Below, piece after piece: positions 6,645 to 8,634 of a stretch of DNA of 8,634 nt. The position numbers and the translations under genes were made by a program. Below the pieces are notes generated by a model. The model had not been told where the DNA came from and made no database searches. It saw only the letters and a list, made by a program, of their open reading frames with translations. Origin of the DNA: Pseudomonadota bacterium. GTDB lineage: Bacteria > Pseudomonadota > Gammaproteobacteria > Xanthomonadales > Xanthomonadaceae. Numbering within the stretch: the stretch's first letter is position 1; the number at the start of each line of letters is the position of its first letter. The DNA lies in NCBI GenBank assembly GCA_023423675.1, contig JAFAFD010000296.1:1-8634 (forward strand). Direction: 5' to 3'.

Positions 6645-8531
6645 ATGACCGAGACCACCCAGACCGAAACCCTTGGCTTCCAGACCGAGGTCAAGCAGCT
6701 GCTGCAGCTGATGATCCACTCGCTGTACTCCAACAAGGAAATCTTCCTCCGCGAGCTGGTCTCCAACGCCGCCGACGCCGCCGACAAGCTGCGCTTCGAA
6801 GCCCTGACCCAGCCTGCCCTGCTGGAGGGCGACAGCGAACTGCGCGTGCGCGTCAGCTTCGACGCCACCGCCCACACCATCACCATCGAAGACAACGGCA
6901 TCGGCATGAGCCGCGCCGAAGCCATCGCCCACCTCGGCACGATCGCCAAGTCCGGCACCGGCGACTTCCTGCGCCAGCTGTCCGGCGACCAGAAGAAGGA
7001 TTCGCAGCTGATCGGCCAGTTCGGCGTCGGCTTCTACAGCGCCTTCATCGTCGCCGACGAAGTGGAAGTGACCTCGCGCCGCGCCGGCCTGGCCGCCGCC
7101 GAGGGCGTGCGCTGGACCTCGCGTGGCGAAGGCGATTTCGACGTGGCCACGATCGACAAGGCCGAGCGCGGCACCCGCATCGTCCTGCACCTGAAGGACG
7201 GCGAGCATGACTTCGCCGACGGCTGGCGCCTGCGCAGCATCCTCAAGAAGTACTCCGACCACATCGGCCTGCCGATCCAGATGCCGAAGGAAGGCGACGA
7301 CGCCGCCGGCGAGTGGGAAACCGTCAACCGCGCAAGCGCGCTGTGGACCCGCCCGCGCACCGAGATCAGCGACGCCGAGTACAACGAGTTCTACAAGCAC
7401 GTGGCGCACGACCACAGCGACCCGCTGGCGTGGAGCCACAACAAGGTCGAAGGCAAGCTCGAGTACACCTCGCTGCTGTACGTGCCCGGCCGCGCGCCGT
7501 TCGACCTGTACCACCGCGACGCGTCGAAGGGCCTGAAGCTCTACGTGCAGCGCGTGTTCGTGATGGACCAGGCCGAGCAGTTCCTGCCGCTGTACCTGCG
7601 CTTCATCAAGGGCGTGGTCGATTCCAACGATCTTTCGCTGAACGTGTCGCGCGAAATCCTGCAGTCCGGCCCGGTCATCGATTCGATGAAGGCGGCGCTG
7701 ACCAAGCGCTCGCTGGACATGCTGGAAAAGCTGGCCGCCGACAAGCCGGAACAGTACGCCACGTTCTGGAAGGAATTCGGCCAGGTGCTGAAGGAAGGCC
7801 CGGCCGAGGACTACAACAACCGCGAGAAGGTGGCCGGCCTGCTGCGCTTCGCCTCCACCCGTGCCGAGGCCGATGCGCAGACCGTGTCGCTGGCTGATTA
7901 CATCGGTCGCATGGCCGAGGGCCAGGACAAGATCTATTACCTGACCGGCGAGAGCTACAGCCAGGTGCGCAACAGCCCGCACCTGGAAGTGTTCCGCAAG
8001 AAGGGCGTGGAAGTGCTGCTGCTGACCGATCGCATCGACGAGTGGCTGATGGGCTACCTGACCGATTTCGACGGCAAGGGCTTCGTCGACATCGCCCGTG
8101 GCGACCTCGACCTGGGCGCGCTGGAAAGCGAGGCCGACAAGCAGGAACAGGAAGCCGCGGCGAAGGACAAGCAGGGCCTGGTCGAGCGCCTGAAGACGGT
8201 GCTGGGCGATGACGTGGCCGAGGTGCGCGTCTCGCACCGCCTGACCGATTCACCGGCGGTGCTGGCCATCGGCGAACAGGACCTGGGCCTGCAGATGCGC
8301 CAGATCCTGGAAGCCAGCGGGCAGAAGGTGCCGGAGAGCAAGCCGGTGCTGGAGATCAACCCGGGCCACCCGCTGATCGCCAAGCTAGATGCCGAAGCCG
8401 ATGGCGCGCGCTTCGACGACCTGGGCCGGGTGCTGTTCGACCAGGCCGCGCTGGCCGCCGGTGACAGCCTGAAGGACCCGGGTGCGTACGTGGCACGCCT
8501 GAACAAGCTGCTGCTGGAACTGTCAGCCTGA
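6645..8531 (+). CDS. htpG: molecular chaperone HtpG (bacterial Hsp90)
   Basis: HtpG is the cytoplasmic Hsp90 homologue, an ATP-driven dimeric chaperone that works with DnaK on late folding and on stress-damaged proteins. The 628 residues (E. coli 624) are complete. The N-terminal GHKL ATPase has [12 protein letters not shown] (34-45) with catalytic Glu37, IEDNGIGM (81-88) with Asp83 binding adenine, LGTIAKSGT (97-105) and [12 protein letters not shown] (123-134). The middle domain has [10 protein letters not shown] (331-340) with Arg336, the residue contacting the ATP gamma-phosphate. The C-terminal dimerisation domain ends without the eukaryotic MEEVD. The frame is open upstream to 6312, but the ATG at 6645 starts the conserved region and has GGAG 8 bases before it. 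It is transcribed away from the HEPN-like pair. No strong terminator is seen before the SMAG elements downstream. Confidence 0.99.
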   Translation: MTETTQTETLGFQTEVKQLLQLMIHSLYSNKEIFLRELVSNAADAADKLRFEALTQPALLEGDSELRVRVSFDATAHTITIEDNGIGMSRAEAIAHLGTIAKSGTGDFLRQLSGDQKKDSQLIGQFGVGFYSAFIVADEVEVTSRRAGLAAAEGVRWTSRGEGDFDVATIDKAERGTRIVLHLKDGEHDFADGWRLRSILKKYSDHIGLPIQMPKEGDDAAGEWETVNRASALWTRPRTEISDAEYNEFYKHVAHDHSDPLAWSHNKVEGKLEYTSLLYVPGRAPFDLYHRDASKGLKLYVQRVFVMDQAEQFLPLYLRFIKGVVDSNDLSLNVSREILQSGPVIDSMKAALTKRSLDMLEKLAADKPEQYATFWKEFGQVLKEGPAEDYNNREKVAGLLRFASTRAEADAQTVSLADYIGRMAEGQDKIYYLTGESYSQVRNSPHLEVFRKKGVEVLLLTDRIDEWLMGYLTDFDGKGFVDIARGDLDLGALESEADKQEQEAAAKDKQGLVERLKTVLGDDVAEVRVSHRLTDSPAVLAIGEQDLGLQMRQILEASGQKVPESKPVLEINPGHPLIAKLDAEADGARFDDLGRVLFDQAALAAGDSLKDPGAYVARLNKLLLELSA

Positions 8532-8565
8532 TTGATGGGGTGGTCGCCGGGCAAGGCAGGCTTTT

Positions 8566-8588
8566 GTAGAGTCTAGCCATGCTCGACT
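8566..8588 (+). repeat. SMAG (GTAG) palindromic element, plus orientation
   Basis: GTAG at 8566-8569 is followed by AGTCTAGC (8570-8577), loop CAT, and GCTCGACT (8581-8588). The 8-bp stem carries one mismatch (8574 with 8584). It begins 34 bases after the htpG stop. TTTT precedes the GTAG, so it is not a normal plus-strand terminator. Confidence 0.8.
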
Positions 8589-8596
8589 GCCGTGCG

Positions 8597-8622
8597 GGTG
8601 CCAACCAACGGTTGGCACCTAC
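8597..8622 (-). repeat. second GTAG palindrome, opposite orientation
   Basis: On the minus strand this reads GTAG running into a perfect 10-bp stem (8597-8606 with 8610-8619, loop of 3 bases). With the element at 8566 it makes a head-to-head pair with GTAG at both outer ends, 8 bases apart. This matches the dimeric (BIME-like) arrangement known for REP and SMAG repeats. The remaining 12 bases to the window end show nothing. Confidence 0.75.
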
Positions 8623-8634
8623 CGGGGCGGTTCG

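Noticed and set aside
6639..8237. 532-codon open frame on the minus strand opposite htpG
   Set aside because: It is an antisense shadow of htpG. The translation is low-complexity Val/Ala/His/Gln-rich, with no domain and no credible ribosome site.

Overview
The window looks like chromosome from a high-GC gammaproteobacterium of the Xanthomonadaceae, most likely the Stenotrophomonas maltophilia complex. Three things suggest this: GC-rich coding sequence, short palindromes that begin with GTAG (the SMAG repeats known from S. maltophilia), and the sequences of CoaD, GGT and HtpG. No database search was possible, so the genus is an inference.

Layout. Positions 1-1010 hold an intergenic tail and a metallo-beta-lactamase-fold hydrolase on the minus strand. 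Positions 1011-5030 hold a minus-strand housekeeping cluster. In order of transcription it is rsmD (16S rRNA methyltransferase), coaD (coenzyme A biosynthesis), a small predicted lipoprotein, a YfhL/Alvin-type 2[4Fe-4S] ferredoxin, and ggt (periplasmic gamma-glutamyltransferase). The ggt gene overlaps the ferredoxin by four bases and is followed by a strong intrinsic terminator. The ggt-ferredoxin-coaD order is, from memory, also found in Pseudomonas aeruginosa, so it is probably ancestral.

Positions 5241-6333 hold two overlapping minus-strand genes that I cannot assign to a named system. The downstream protein is all-helical and carries an R-x4-H motif followed by Gly, typical of HEPN ribonuclease domains. 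The upstream partner is unrecognised. Hand-sampled GC here is near 60%, against 70% or more in the neighbours. The pair is bordered on one side by a 37-bp inverted repeat and a SMAG element and reads like an acquired accessory module, possibly toxin-antitoxin or defence. It is the best candidate here for something undescribed.

A 311-base gap with a possible heat-shock promoter leads to htpG (bacterial Hsp90, plus strand, complete). The window ends in two GTAG palindromes facing each other.

Other points worth attention: CoaD has Ala where the family's near-invariant GTFDPIT motif has Asp; four stem-loops are packed between the lipoprotein and ferredoxin genes; and several large antisense frames are only GC-driven shadows of real genes.
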